Assembly (NCBI RefSeq): GCF_036884845.1
Contig: NZ_CP145732.1
Coordinates: 3,844,001 to 3,908,000 of the forward strand
DNA length: 64,000 bases
DNA from: Pseudomonas sp. MAG733B
GTDB taxonomy: Bacteria > Pseudomonadota > Gammaproteobacteria > Pseudomonadales > Pseudomonadaceae
Reading direction: 5' to 3'
Positions 35,494-44,327 of this stretch are shown here, piece by piece. Made by a program: the position numbers and the translations under genes. The notes beneath the pieces are model-generated. The model made no database searches and had not been told where the DNA came from. It saw only the letters and a program-made list of their open reading frames with translations. Each line of letters opens with the position of its first letter. Position 1 is the first letter of the stretch.

Positions 35494-36861
35494 TTAACGA
35501 ATACCGGCGTTTCGCAGTGCCGCGGGGGTGAAGTCGGTCATGGTCGGACGGTAACTATAGTCCTGCCCGCGTTTGTTTTCGTTCTGCAGGTTGGAAACGA
35601 CATAGCGCCCGGCGATCAGGTCATACACCGTAATAGCAGCGTAGTTCGCGGTACCCTGGACATAGTCGTTGACCAGAAGACCTTCCCCGACCCGCCACAG
35701 TTGACCGCGACCGTCGTAGTGGTCGATTTCCAGTACCGCCCAGGTGTCCTCGTCGAAGTACATGTGTCGCTTGGCATAAATATGCCGCTCGCCCGCCTTG
35801 AGCGTGCCTTCGACTTCCCAGACCCGGTGCAGTTCGTAGCGGGTAAGGTCCTGGTTGATGTGTCCGGGTTTGATGATGTCTTCGTACTTCACCTTCGGCG
35901 AAAACAACGTGTAGTTGTTGTATGGCACGTACATCTCTTTCTTGCCGATCAGTTTCCAGTCGTAGCGGTCCGGAGCGCCGTTGTACATGTCGTTCTGGTC
36001 GGCAACGCGCAGGCCATCGGCGGCGGTACCCGGGCCGTCATACGCCACCTGCGGCGCACGACGTACACGACGTTGACCGGCACTGTAGGACCAGGCCATG
36101 CGCGGGTCTTTGAGCTGATCGATTGTCTCATGGACCAGCAACACGTTGCCCGCCATGCGCGCCGGCGAAGTGACCTCCTGCTTGGCGTAAAACAGCACGT
36201 TGGCGCTTTGCTGCGGGTCGGTATCCTTCATCTGCCAGGGAAAACCGACGCTCTGCTGGACATTGACGAGGGTGTAGCTGCCATTGACCTGCGGCGTCGC
36301 CTGTACCAGGTTTTGCATGAAACTGGTGCCGCGGTAGCGGGTCAGGTGATTCCACACCACCTCAAGGCCAGACTTCGGAATAGGAAACGCGGTGTAGTGC
36401 GACTTCTCGAAGTTCTGCAAGCCATAACCATCGTTCACGGCGACGGTGTTCAGCGCGCTGGACTTCACCGCGGCATAGACATCCTGTGGCGAAGACGCGG
36501 TACGCTGAGTCTTGTACACCGGAATCTTGTACGTGTCGGGATAGCGCTGAAACATCGCCATCTGGCCCGGCGTCAAATTGTCCTTGTACTGAGCGGCGGT
36601 CGCGGCCGTAATGACGAATTGCGGTTTCTCGCCTTCGAACGGATTGCCGATAAAATCGTTTTGCACCGGAGCCGCACCAGGCTTGAGGCCGCCGGTCCAG
36701 GCTGGAATGCTGCCATCGGCATTGCCTGCTTTCTCGCCACCCAGTGGCGTCAGGGTGGTGCCCAGTTTGTCGGCTTCCTGTGGCGAAACGGCTGCCATCA
36801 CGCTACTGGCCAGCAGGGTCAGCGCCAAAGCACCGGCAGTCAAAATTGTGGTCTTTTTCAT
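35494..36861 (-). CDS. DUF1329 family secreted protein, copy B
   Basis: The protein is 455 residues, the same length as copy A (4631-5998), with the same signal-peptide layout (KKTTILTAGALALTLLASSVMAA). Large blocks are identical, including the RRVRRAPQVAYDGPGTA segment and the region around IKPGHINQDLTRYELHRVWEVEG. The N-terminal half is more diverged. It follows DUF1302 copy B by 25 bp on the minus strand. Shared length and colinearity with copy A show duplication of the whole pair. Confidence 0.86.
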   Translation of the reverse strand: MKKTTILTAGALALTLLASSVMAAVSPQEADKLGTTLTPLGGEKAGNADGSIPAWTGGLKPGAAPVQNDFIGNPFEGEKPQFVITAATAAQYKDNLTPGQMAMFQRYPDTYKIPVYKTQRTASSPQDVYAAVKSSALNTVAVNDGYGLQNFEKSHYTAFPIPKSGLEVVWNHLTRYRGTSFMQNLVQATPQVNGSYTLVNVQQSVGFPWQMKDTDPQQSANVLFYAKQEVTSPARMAGNVLLVHETIDQLKDPRMAWSYSAGQRRVRRAPQVAYDGPGTAADGLRVADQNDMYNGAPDRYDWKLIGKKEMYVPYNNYTLFSPKVKYEDIIKPGHINQDLTRYELHRVWEVEGTLKAGERHIYAKRHMYFDEDTWAVLEIDHYDGRGQLWRVGEGLLVNDYVQGTANYAAITVYDLIAGRYVVSNLQNENKRGQDYSYRPTMTDFTPAALRNAGIR

Positions 36862-36886
36862 TGTTTTATCCTCTGTCTGTCGGCTG

Positions 36887-38794
36887 TCAAAAGTTCACGC
36901 CGACGCTGAGCGCAACGTAGTCGCGGTCGCCGTTGGTGTTGAAATGGCCGCCGAAGAAATCCGTGTAGCTGAGACTGGCGGTGTAGAGGTTGGCGTAGTC
37001 GGCATCCAGACCCAGGCTGACGGCTTTGAGGCCTTCCTCGAAGTTCGGGCCGTTACCCTCGACGTCATGGGACCAGGCGATGTTCGGCGCCAGGTTCACG
37101 CCGGCGAACACGTTCGGGTAATCCAGACGGCCGCGCAGGCGATAACCCCAGGAATCGGTGGTATAGAAGCCGTGGCTGTTGCACTCCTGCTGGGGGTTAC
37201 TCGGTCGGGTAACACCGGCTGCGGCGCCGGGAACCTGGCTTGCCGCACCCGCGCAAGTTTGCGGTCCGGTGGCGCCCGCGCCAGGTCCGGTTGCCAGTTC
37301 GCCCGCACCGAAAATCGTGCTACGGCCAAATCGCAGATCCGTGCCATCCGCCTCGCCCAGACCATTGATGCGGTTGTATCCGACTTCACCCACCACGGTC
37401 AGACGACTGGCGCCCATCACCTGGTCGAAGAATTGCGTGGCACTCAATTGCGTTTGCAGTACCGGCATCCGCTCATAGCCCTTGAGCGGCGCTCCGGCGA
37501 CGTTTTGCGATGCGCCAGAGATGAACAGCGGCGAGTTTTTGTTGCCCGTCGCCGCCAGGTTCAGGTCGCCGCCATTGAGTTGCAGCGGCATGTTCGGGCG
37601 GAAGCTGATTTCGCCAGCCAGGGCGGTGCCATCGACGTTGGTCGAGAAGCTCAGGCCGTAAAGACGAATGTCCTCTGGGTAGACCACGTGGTAGCTGGCC
37701 GTGCGGATTGAGTTGATAGCACCAGGGACAGTGGCCGCACCAGCACCGGTATTGGCGATATTGGTGGCGCGGGTGAAATCCAGGTTGGGGTTGCGGGCGT
37801 GATAGTTGAGGAAATAGGCACCGAACTCGGTGTCGTTCAAGTCCGGCGCGAACCAGCGCAAAGCCACGCCAAACTGGCCGCTGTCCTTGGCATCCTTGGT
37901 CTTGGTGCGCGTCACGTAGGCATCATCCACGCCACCGCCCTGTGCCGCTGTGCCCGCCACCTGCAAACCAGATCCGGTGTTAGTCGCTGCGCCCGGAGGC
38001 AGGTCGAGACCGGCGATCACCGCGCGATCGTTGCAGCCTTCAGGCGTCACGTCGTTACCGAAGAAGGTGCCGCAGTTGTCCAGGACCGAGGGTGCCCATT
38101 CAATCTGGTAAAAAGCCTCGGCGGTGACGTTCTCGGACAGGCCTTGCGAGACATACAGCATGTTGACCGGGATCAAGCCTTCCTTGATTTCGGCGCCGGG
38201 CCGGCGCAAGGCCGCCACGTCGGTCGGGTTGATGCTGTTGATGGAGTTGCCGATAAAGGTACTTTCACCCCAGCTCACCACCTGCTTGCCGAGACGCACG
38301 TTGCCCTGCAATTCGTCGAGTGTGTAGTTGTGATAGACGAAACTGTCGAGGAACATCGCTCCGGACGACTTCGCCGCACGTTGGCGGCTATGATCATCGA
38401 TGTCGTAGAACGGCCGGCTCTCGTCCATCAATTCGAAATCGTACCAATACTTGCCGCGTACGAAAGCACCGCTGTCACCGTACTTCAGTTCCAGGTCATG
38501 CACGCCCTTGAAGATCTTCGAGAAGGTCTCGCCCTTCTTGAAGTTCAAGCGGTTGTCATCGCTGGTACGCGCAGATGCGTTACCCCTGACCCCTTGGGAA
38601 TTGAAGTTGGAGATAAAGTCCGGGTCTGGTGCGCGTACGGACCAACTGGACCCAAGCGACATCGAACTGTCGAAGCTGCCCTGAATCTCCCCAATGCTGA
38701 AGTTGACTGCGTAAGCCGGTGCATTGATGCCCAAAGCAACAGCCGTGGCCAGCAGTTGCGGCCGAAAAATTCCGCGCATTGTTGTTTTTCTCAT
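36887..38794 (-). CDS. DUF1302 family outer-membrane protein, copy B
   Basis: The 635-residue protein is colinear and nearly identical to copy A (2697-4604), with differences concentrated in the signal peptide and in loops (for example residues 265-285 and 485-500). The final about 90 residues hardly differ, ending in SVGVNF. It shares the beta-barrel features of copy A. Its upstream region contains one CSGGTAAT octamer (38844-38851) and one CCCACTCG-type dyad (38913-38930), so it may answer to either cluster regulator. It is first in the DUF1302-DUF1329-DUF1254 operon. Confidence 0.86.
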   Translation of the reverse strand: MRKTTMRGIFRPQLLATAVALGINAPAYAVNFSIGEIQGSFDSSMSLGSSWSVRAPDPDFISNFNSQGVRGNASARTSDDNRLNFKKGETFSKIFKGVHDLELKYGDSGAFVRGKYWYDFELMDESRPFYDIDDHSRQRAAKSSGAMFLDSFVYHNYTLDELQGNVRLGKQVVSWGESTFIGNSINSINPTDVAALRRPGAEIKEGLIPVNMLYVSQGLSENVTAEAFYQIEWAPSVLDNCGTFFGNDVTPEGCNDRAVIAGLDLPPGAATNTGSGLQVAGTAAQGGGVDDAYVTRTKTKDAKDSGQFGVALRWFAPDLNDTEFGAYFLNYHARNPNLDFTRATNIANTGAGAATVPGAINSIRTASYHVVYPEDIRLYGLSFSTNVDGTALAGEISFRPNMPLQLNGGDLNLAATGNKNSPLFISGASQNVAGAPLKGYERMPVLQTQLSATQFFDQVMGASRLTVVGEVGYNRINGLGEADGTDLRFGRSTIFGAGELATGPGAGATGPQTCAGAASQVPGAAAGVTRPSNPQQECNSHGFYTTDSWGYRLRGRLDYPNVFAGVNLAPNIAWSHDVEGNGPNFEEGLKAVSLGLDADYANLYTASLSYTDFFGGHFNTNGDRDYVALSVGVNF

Positions 38795-38843
38795 GCGGTA
38801 CTCCGAGTGGGGTGAAAAGTGTGTAAGCGCTGAACCCGATTGC

Positions 38844-38930
38844 GGGTAATTGCCGACTGACTGGTCAGTTCTCAGTGCCGTCCCGATGCTACGGTCAGCA
38901 GCGCTGGACTAGCCCACTCGGGAGGAGGGG
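38844..38930. promoter_or_regulatory. Operator-like sites upstream of DUF1302 copy B
   Basis: CSGGTAAT at 38844-38851, preceded by ACCCG (inverted half), resembles the sites upstream of copy A. CCCACTCGGGAGGAGGGG at 38913-38930 resembles the 18-bp sites at 45148, 45240, 54606 and 57346. This promoter therefore seems to combine motifs of both clusters. Confidence 0.4.
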
Positions 38931-38987
38931 AAAAGGAGTGGGGGGAGTGGGGGGGGGCGGCAGATCTTTTCGAGTCGAACAAAAAAA

Positions 38988-39077
38988 TGTGGGAGCGGGC
39001 TCGCTCGCGAAGGGGGCATCAGCTTCAACGTCAATGTTGACTGACACACCGCATTCGCGAGCAAGCCCGCTCCCACA
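38988..39077. repeat. REP inverted pair
   Basis: Arms 38988-39010 (TGTGGGAGCGGGCTCG...) and 39055-39077 pair 22 of 23 bp around a 44-bp centre. It lies in the 323-bp gap between DUF1302 copy B and the racemase gene. The gap also has a G-rich run (38931-38960) and no gene. Confidence 0.85.
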
Positions 39078-39117
39078 GGTTCCGGGTCTTATCTGATTGG
39101 TGTCGGCGGTGCGAGAG

Positions 39118-40218
39118 TCAAGAAGACTGCCAGACAGAACCTCGCGCCGGTGAGTTCAGGATGCCCATGATCTGCTCCGTATGTTCACCCGTTTTCGGCA
39201 CGCTTGCAGGCTGCACCACCTCGCCATTGAAACGCGGTGCGACGGCGGTTTGCAGCAACCCATCGCGCTCGAACCAGGTTCCACGAGCAGTGTTGTGCGG
39301 ATGCAGCGCGGCTTCGCTGGGTGCCAATACCGGGGCAAAGCACACATCGCTACCTTCCAGCAATTCGCACCAATGCGCACGTGTCCTGCTGGAAAACAGC
39401 TCGGTGAAATGCTGGTGCTGTTCTTTCCAGAACCGGCGATCCCATTGCCAGACAAAGCGCGAGTCAGCCTGGAGGCCGAGTTTTTCCAGCAGCAGTGAAT
39501 AGAACTGCGGCTCGATCGAACCCAGCGTAATGAATCCGCCATCAGCGCAGCGATAGGTTGCATAGAACGGCGAGCTGTCATGAATATTCTTGCCGCGTTC
39601 ATCACTCATAAAGCCCAGGTTACGTGTCGAAAGCATGAGCTGAAGCATGTGTGCCGAACCGTCGACGATGGCCGCATCGACCACCGCCCCTTTGCCGGTG
39701 GCCCGTGCGTTGAGAATGCCGCTCAGTAAGCCGATGGTCAGGTATAGCGCGCCGCCACCGACATCGCCTAACGTGGCGAATGCGGAGGAGGGGGGAGCTT
39801 CGGACGCACCGTTGTGAAACAGCGCGCCGGACAGCGACGCATAGTTATTATCGTGCCCGGCGACCTTGGCCAGCGGTCCGGACTGACCCCAGCCGGTCAT
39901 GCGGCCGTAGACCAGGCTCGGGTTACGGGCCTGGCAATCTTGCGGTCCAAGACCCAGGCGTTCCATCACGCCAGGGCGCATGCCTTCGATCAGCGCGTCT
40001 GCGTCTTCTATCAGGTGCAAGACCAGCTCCCTACCCACGGCACTTTTCAGATCGGCGATCACCGAACGCTTGCCTCTGTTGAGCACGTTGACCCTCGACG
40101 CGCCACTGGCATCGCGCTCAACCGCAATCACTTCAGCGCCCAGATCGGCCAAATGCATGGCCGAAAACGGGCCAGGACCGATACCGCAAATTTCCACAAT
40201 CTTTATGCCTTGCAGCAT
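39118..40218 (-). CDS. Alpha-methylacyl-CoA racemase-like CoA-transferase-family protein
   Basis: The 366-residue protein belongs to the CaiB/BaiF fold but carries the racemase residues rather than the transferase Asp pattern. These are His in KVAGHDNNYASLSG, Asp in FATLGDVGGGALYL, and Glu in LGSIEPQFYS, matching the catalytic His/Asp/Glu of AMACR/MCR. Such enzymes epimerise 2-methylacyl-CoA so that beta-oxidation of methyl-branched chains can proceed. It is last of the leftward operon (SDRs to racemase) and shares its orientation. This is the strongest hint that the substrate has an alpha-methyl branch. Confidence 0.83.
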   Translation of the reverse strand: MLQGIKIVEICGIGPGPFSAMHLADLGAEVIAVERDASGASRVNVLNRGKRSVIADLKSAVGRELVLHLIEDADALIEGMRPGVMERLGLGPQDCQARNPSLVYGRMTGWGQSGPLAKVAGHDNNYASLSGALFHNGASEAPPSSAFATLGDVGGGALYLTIGLLSGILNARATGKGAVVDAAIVDGSAHMLQLMLSTRNLGFMSDERGKNIHDSSPFYATYRCADGGFITLGSIEPQFYSLLLEKLGLQADSRFVWQWDRRFWKEQHQHFTELFSSRTRAHWCELLEGSDVCFAPVLAPSEAALHPHNTARGTWFERDGLLQTAVAPRFNGEVVQPASVPKTGEHTEQIMGILNSPARGSVWQSS

Positions 40219-40269
40219 GAAAACACCTCAACGGTTACACAGGTTGCAGCCGGGGAAAAAAGTACGGGC

Positions 40270-41412
40270 TCATGCGACATCCATCAGGCGGCTGTACGCC
40301 GCGAGGTGGTAGTCATCATCGCCAAACTGATGGCTGAACATCACGAGGCGCTTGGCGTGGTGGGAGAGGTTGTATTCCTCGGTCATGCCAATCCCGCCGT
40401 GCAGTTAAATGGCTTGCTCAGAAATGTGACGGGCCGCGCGGGTGACAATGAACTTGGCCGCGGCCAGGGCACGGCTGCGCTCGAGGCTATCGGGATCGTC
40501 GGCCACACAAGCGGCAAGAATGACCATCGACGCCGCCTGATCCAGTTCACTGCGCATGTCCACCATGCGGTGCTGAAGTACTTGGAACTTGCCGATGGGC
40601 TGACCAAACTGTTTGCGGGTCTTGAGGAAGTCCAGGGTCAGGCTGCAGGCTTCTTCCATGCTGCCCAGCGCTTCAGCGCATTGTGCCGCGATGGCGCGAC
40701 CCTGTTGGTAACGCAGTGCCGGGAAGGCCTTACCGGTTTCGCCCAGTTGCTGGGAGTCACTGACAAATACGCCATCCAGATAGAGTTCGCTGGCCCGGCG
40801 ACCGTCGATGGTTTGATAATCGCGGCGCCGTGCATGCGCGTGCGCGGCGTCAATCACGAACAGACTGATGCCGGCTTCATCATCCTCCTCACCGGCAACG
40901 CGGGCGGACACCATAATCAGCTCAGCGAACGGAGCGCCGATGACCACCGATTTGCGACCCGACAGTCGCCATCCTCCGGCGGCCAGTGTAGCGCGAGTTT
41001 GCACGGAGCTCAGTTGGTAATGGCTGTCCAGTTCTTCGGTTGCCACGGCGACCTTCAATTCGCCGCTTGCAATGCGTGGCAATAGATCGCTTTGCTGTGC
41101 CGGGCTACCCAGTTGGCTGATAAGGCCGCCGGCCAGAATCACCGAATCCATATAGGGTTCAAGGCACAGTCCACGGCCGAGTTCGGTCATGATCAGCATG
41201 GTGTCCACGCTGTCACCGCCGAAGCCACCCAGTTCCTCGGTGAACGGTACGGCGGTCAGGCCGAGTTCGCCGAGCTGAGCCCAGAACAGCGGGTTGAATC
41301 CGGCTTCGCTGAGACGAAAACGCTCGCGTTGCTCGAAGCTGTAGTGGTCGCGAACCAGGCGCGCGACGGTGTCCTGCAGCATCTGCTGCTCTTCAGTCAA
41401 TTTGAAATCCAT
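40270..41412 (-). pseudogene. Acyl-CoA dehydrogenase small-subunit type, interrupted by an ochre stop
   Basis: The frame from ATG 41412 encodes a PimD-like acyl-CoA dehydrogenase. It stops at TAA 40405-40407 after 335 codons (...AARHISEQAI), and the frame continues LHGGIGMTEEYNLSHHAKRL to a stop at 40270-40272. Total length with the stop codon replaced would be 380, normal for the family. The expected codon in the conserved EQAIQLHGGIG motif is CAA or CAG (Gln), so one C-to-T transition explains it. The lost part is the last 45 residues, including the GG(I/Y)G helix near the active site. Partner large subunit is at 41427-42623. Activity as written is doubtful. Confidence 0.87.
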
Positions 41413-41426
41413 GATCGGGCGGCCTT

Positions 41427-42623
41427 TTACAGTTCAAGAATCATCTTTGAGACGATGTTTTTCTGAATCTCGTTGGAACCACCGAAAATCGACAGCTTGC
41501 GCAGGTTGAAATACTGACCCGACACCGTGGAGCTGTATTCGGTGTGGAGCAGATTGTCGGTAGTCACTTGTTCTTGTTCCGCATCCAGGAACGGCAGCGC
41601 GTAAGGGCCTACAGCCTTGCGCATCAGGTGGCTCAAGGACTGGCGAATTTCGGAGCCCTTGACCTTGAGAAACGAACTGGCTGCGCCGATACCGCCACCG
41701 TCACGGGCGGCGGCGAGCATGCGTAGCGTGCTCATTTCGGCGGCCACCAGTTGCATTTCCACTTCGGCAATTTGCGCACGGAACAGCGGGTCGTCGATTA
41801 ACGCCCGGCGATTTCGCTGTTCTCGACCAGCAATGTGTTTGAGTTGGCGCAGTTGCGCCTTCGAGGTGCCGATGCCGGCGACGGTGGTACGTTCGTGAGT
41901 CAGCAGATACTTGGCGTAGGTCCAACCCTGGTTTTCTTCACCCACCAGGTTGGCCACCGGCACCCGCACGTCGTCGAAGAACACCTCGTTGACCTCATGG
42001 TCGCCGTCGAGGGTGATGATCGGCCGCACACTGATCCCCGGACTATTCATGTCAATCAGCAGGAAAGAGATGCCACGTTGTGCCTGGGCTTCGCTGTCGG
42101 TGCGCACCAGACAGAAGATCCAGTCGGCGAACTGCGCCTGGGTTGTCCATGTTTTCTGGCCGGTGACGATGTAGTGATCGCCGTCACGCACGGCACGGGT
42201 CTTCAGCGAGGCCAGGTCGGAACCTGCACCGGGTTCGGAGTAACCCTGGCACCACCAGTCGGTGCCATCGAGGATACGGGGCAAATAGTGGGCTTTTTGC
42301 TCTTCGGTGCCGAACTTGATGATGACTGGGCCCACCATCACCACCCCAAACGGTAGTACCGGCGGCGCACCGAACGCGGCGCACTCGTCTTCAAAAATGT
42401 GCTTCTGCACTTCGCTCCAGCCCGTGCCACCCAGCTCCACTGGCCACAGGGACGCATACCAGCCTCGCTCGTTAAGCGCAGCCATCCAGCTCACGTAATC
42501 GTGTTTGGTCAAGCGTTTGCCCAACCGTCCCTTGGCAGCGAGCTCCGGGGACAGCTTGTCATGCAGAAAAGCTCGCACTTCCTCACGGAAGGCCAGTTCG
42601 GCCGGCGTGTAATGGATGTCCAT
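41427..42623 (-). CDS. Acyl-CoA dehydrogenase large-subunit type (PimC/FadE-like)
   Basis: The 398-residue protein has the acyl-CoA dehydrogenase layout: SEPGAGSDLASLKTRA in the middle domain, and SIFGGSNEIQKNIVSKMILEL at the C-terminus. It resembles the larger subunit of two-gene dehydrogenases, such as pimeloyl-CoA dehydrogenase or the alpha2beta2 enzymes that act on steroid side chains. It is 14 bp upstream of the small-subunit gene, so the two probably form one enzyme. Substrate unknown. Confidence 0.86.
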   Translation of the reverse strand: MDIHYTPAELAFREEVRAFLHDKLSPELAAKGRLGKRLTKHDYVSWMAALNERGWYASLWPVELGGTGWSEVQKHIFEDECAAFGAPPVLPFGVVMVGPVIIKFGTEEQKAHYLPRILDGTDWWCQGYSEPGAGSDLASLKTRAVRDGDHYIVTGQKTWTTQAQFADWIFCLVRTDSEAQAQRGISFLLIDMNSPGISVRPIITLDGDHEVNEVFFDDVRVPVANLVGEENQGWTYAKYLLTHERTTVAGIGTSKAQLRQLKHIAGREQRNRRALIDDPLFRAQIAEVEMQLVAAEMSTLRMLAAARDGGGIGAASSFLKVKGSEIRQSLSHLMRKAVGPYALPFLDAEQEQVTTDNLLHTEYSSTVSGQYFNLRKLSIFGGSNEIQKNIVSKMILEL

Positions 42624-42696
42624 TGAAAGGTTCTCTAATGAGGAGAGGGTAGACGGCGCGCGGGGCAGATCTAATAGGCCTGCGCACCGGCTCGCA

Positions 42697-43485
42697 TCAG
42701 GCGCCGCGGTAGACCGGGGAACGCTTCTCTTCGAAGGCCTTGATCGCCTCCTTGTGGTCGGCGCTGAAAAAGTTTTCCTTCTCCAGGGCCAGCGAGGTAT
42801 CGAGGACCAGGTTCACGGTGTCGCGCAGGATCTTGTTGACGACGGCTTTGGTGGCCTGGATCGCCAGGCGCGGACCGTCAGCCATGCGTCGGGCCATCGC
42901 GGTGGCGCTGGCCAACGCTTCGCCATTGGCCACGACCTGATTGACCAAGCCAATGCGCTCGGCTTCGGTAGCGCTGAGTGTGTCGCCGGTAAACAGGTAT
43001 TGTTTGGCACGGGTCGGGCCGACCAGCAGGGGCCAAATGGCACCACCGCCGTCACCGGCAGCAATGCCTACGCGTACATGAGGGTCGGAAATTTTCGCTG
43101 ACTCGGCAACGAAAATCATGTCGCAGAACAATGCCAGGGTCGCTCCCAGACCGGCCGCGTGACCATTGACCGCCGCGATGATCGGCTGTGGCAGTTCAAG
43201 CATGTCGATGATGATCTTGCGTGCTTCACGGAACAGCTGATCGATGCCTTGCTGATTGATGTCGCGCATCCAGGCGAGGTCGCCGCCACCGCAAAAACCG
43301 CGACCTTCACCGGTCAGGACCACGGCATGCACACTGCGGTCGGCGGCGATGTCGGCGAACACCCGGGAAAGCTCTTCGTGCAGCGCACCGTTCACCGCGT
43401 TGAAGGCTTCAGGGCGATTCAAACGTACGGTCAAGACGCCGTTGTCTTTTTCGAAGGTAATGAAGTTGTACTGTTCGTAGTTCAT
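42697..43485 (-). CDS. Enoyl-CoA hydratase/isomerase family protein
   Basis: The 262-residue crotonase-fold protein contains LTGEGRGFCGGGDLAW, AAVNGHAAGLGATLALFCDMIF and IAAGDGGGAIWPLLVG, the oxyanion-hole and active-site regions. ATG 43485 is chosen (GGAGCTCCT upstream); the longer frame to 43692 lies in the neighbouring SDR gene. It probably hydrates the 2-enoyl-CoA made by the two-subunit dehydrogenase. Confidence 0.87.
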   Translation of the reverse strand: MNYEQYNFITFEKDNGVLTVRLNRPEAFNAVNGALHEELSRVFADIAADRSVHAVVLTGEGRGFCGGGDLAWMRDINQQGIDQLFREARKIIIDMLELPQPIIAAVNGHAAGLGATLALFCDMIFVAESAKISDPHVRVGIAAGDGGGAIWPLLVGPTRAKQYLFTGDTLSATEAERIGLVNQVVANGEALASATAMARRMADGPRLAIQATKAVVNKILRDTVNLVLDTSLALEKENFFSADHKEAIKAFEEKRSPVYRGA

Positions 43486-43519
43486 AGGAGCTCCACTAAA
43501 AAATGTGCAACGGTCAGGC

Positions 43520-44275
43520 TTAAGCCGTGTAACCGCCGTCGACGACGAATTGTCCGCCGGTGGCATAGGAAGATCGGTCCGAGGCCAGCCAAAGCACCAT
43601 TTGTGCTTGCTCGGACGGCTCGCCCAGACGGCGTTGGGGAATGGTCTTGAGCATCGCCGCCAGCGCATCGGGATCGAATTCGCTGCCGACACCGACGATC
43701 ATCGGTGTCTCTACGAAACCGGGGCACAGCGCGTTGATCCGCACGCCGTACTTGCCGTATTCCAGGGCGGCGCTGCGGGTCAGGCCGATCACGCCATGCT
43801 TGGACGCCGAGTAGGCAGATGCGCCAGCGGTGCCTTGCAGACCCATGATCGAGGCGGTGTTGATGATCGAACCGCCGCGCGCTTTCATGGCGCGCAGTTC
43901 ATGCACCATGCAGTTGAAAACCCCGGTCAGGTTCACATCCAGCACGTTGCGCCAGTGCTCCAGGCTTTGGTTTTCGATCAGCCCGGTGGAACCGCTGATG
44001 CCGGCATTGTTGAAGGCGATGTCGAGCTGGCCGTATCGGCCCAGCGTTACCTCGACCAGCGCGGCGCAATCTTCCTCGTGGCGCACATCGACCCGCTGGA
44101 AGAAGGCATCACCGTCGGCCTGGCGAATCTCGTCGACCACGGCTTGTCCTGCCGCGTCGTTCATGTCCGCCACCACGACCCGGGCACCCTCGCGGGCGAA
44201 CAACAGGGCTGTGGCGCGGCCAATACCGGAAGAGCCGCCGGTGACGATAGCCACCTTGTTTTGCAGAAGCTTCAT
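43520..44275 (-). CDS. SDR-family oxidoreductase, tandem copy 1
   Basis: The 251-residue Rossmann protein has TGGSSGIGRA (NAD site), NNAG and the catalytic Ser-Tyr-Lys (SAYSASKHGVIG). ATG 44275 has GGAAG at the right distance and the frame from 44290 is less likely. It is strongly similar to the next SDR (44328-45083), same length and same motif ALEYGKYGVRINALCPG, so the two arose by tandem duplication. Likely a 3-hydroxyacyl-CoA or alcohol dehydrogenase. Confidence 0.86.
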   Translation of the reverse strand: MKLLQNKVAIVTGGSSGIGRATALLFAREGARVVVADMNDAAGQAVVDEIRQADGDAFFQRVDVRHEEDCAALVEVTLGRYGQLDIAFNNAGISGSTGLIENQSLEHWRNVLDVNLTGVFNCMVHELRAMKARGGSIINTASIMGLQGTAGASAYSASKHGVIGLTRSAALEYGKYGVRINALCPGFVETPMIVGVGSEFDPDALAAMLKTIPQRRLGEPSEQAQMVLWLASDRSSYATGGQFVVDGGYTA

Positions 44276-44327
44276 ATCAATGACTTCCATTGCATGTGTG
44301 AAAAGGGAGGCAAGCGGGCATCACGGC

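Noticed and set aside
35410..36909. A 499-codon plus-strand frame antisense to DUF1329 copy B
   Set aside because: Shadow of the sense gene with Val/Arg/His-rich composition; no signal for expression.
38931..38960. G-rich run as a possible G-quadruplex or regulatory element
   Set aside because: Runs are irregular and could be composition alone; not enough to claim a structure.
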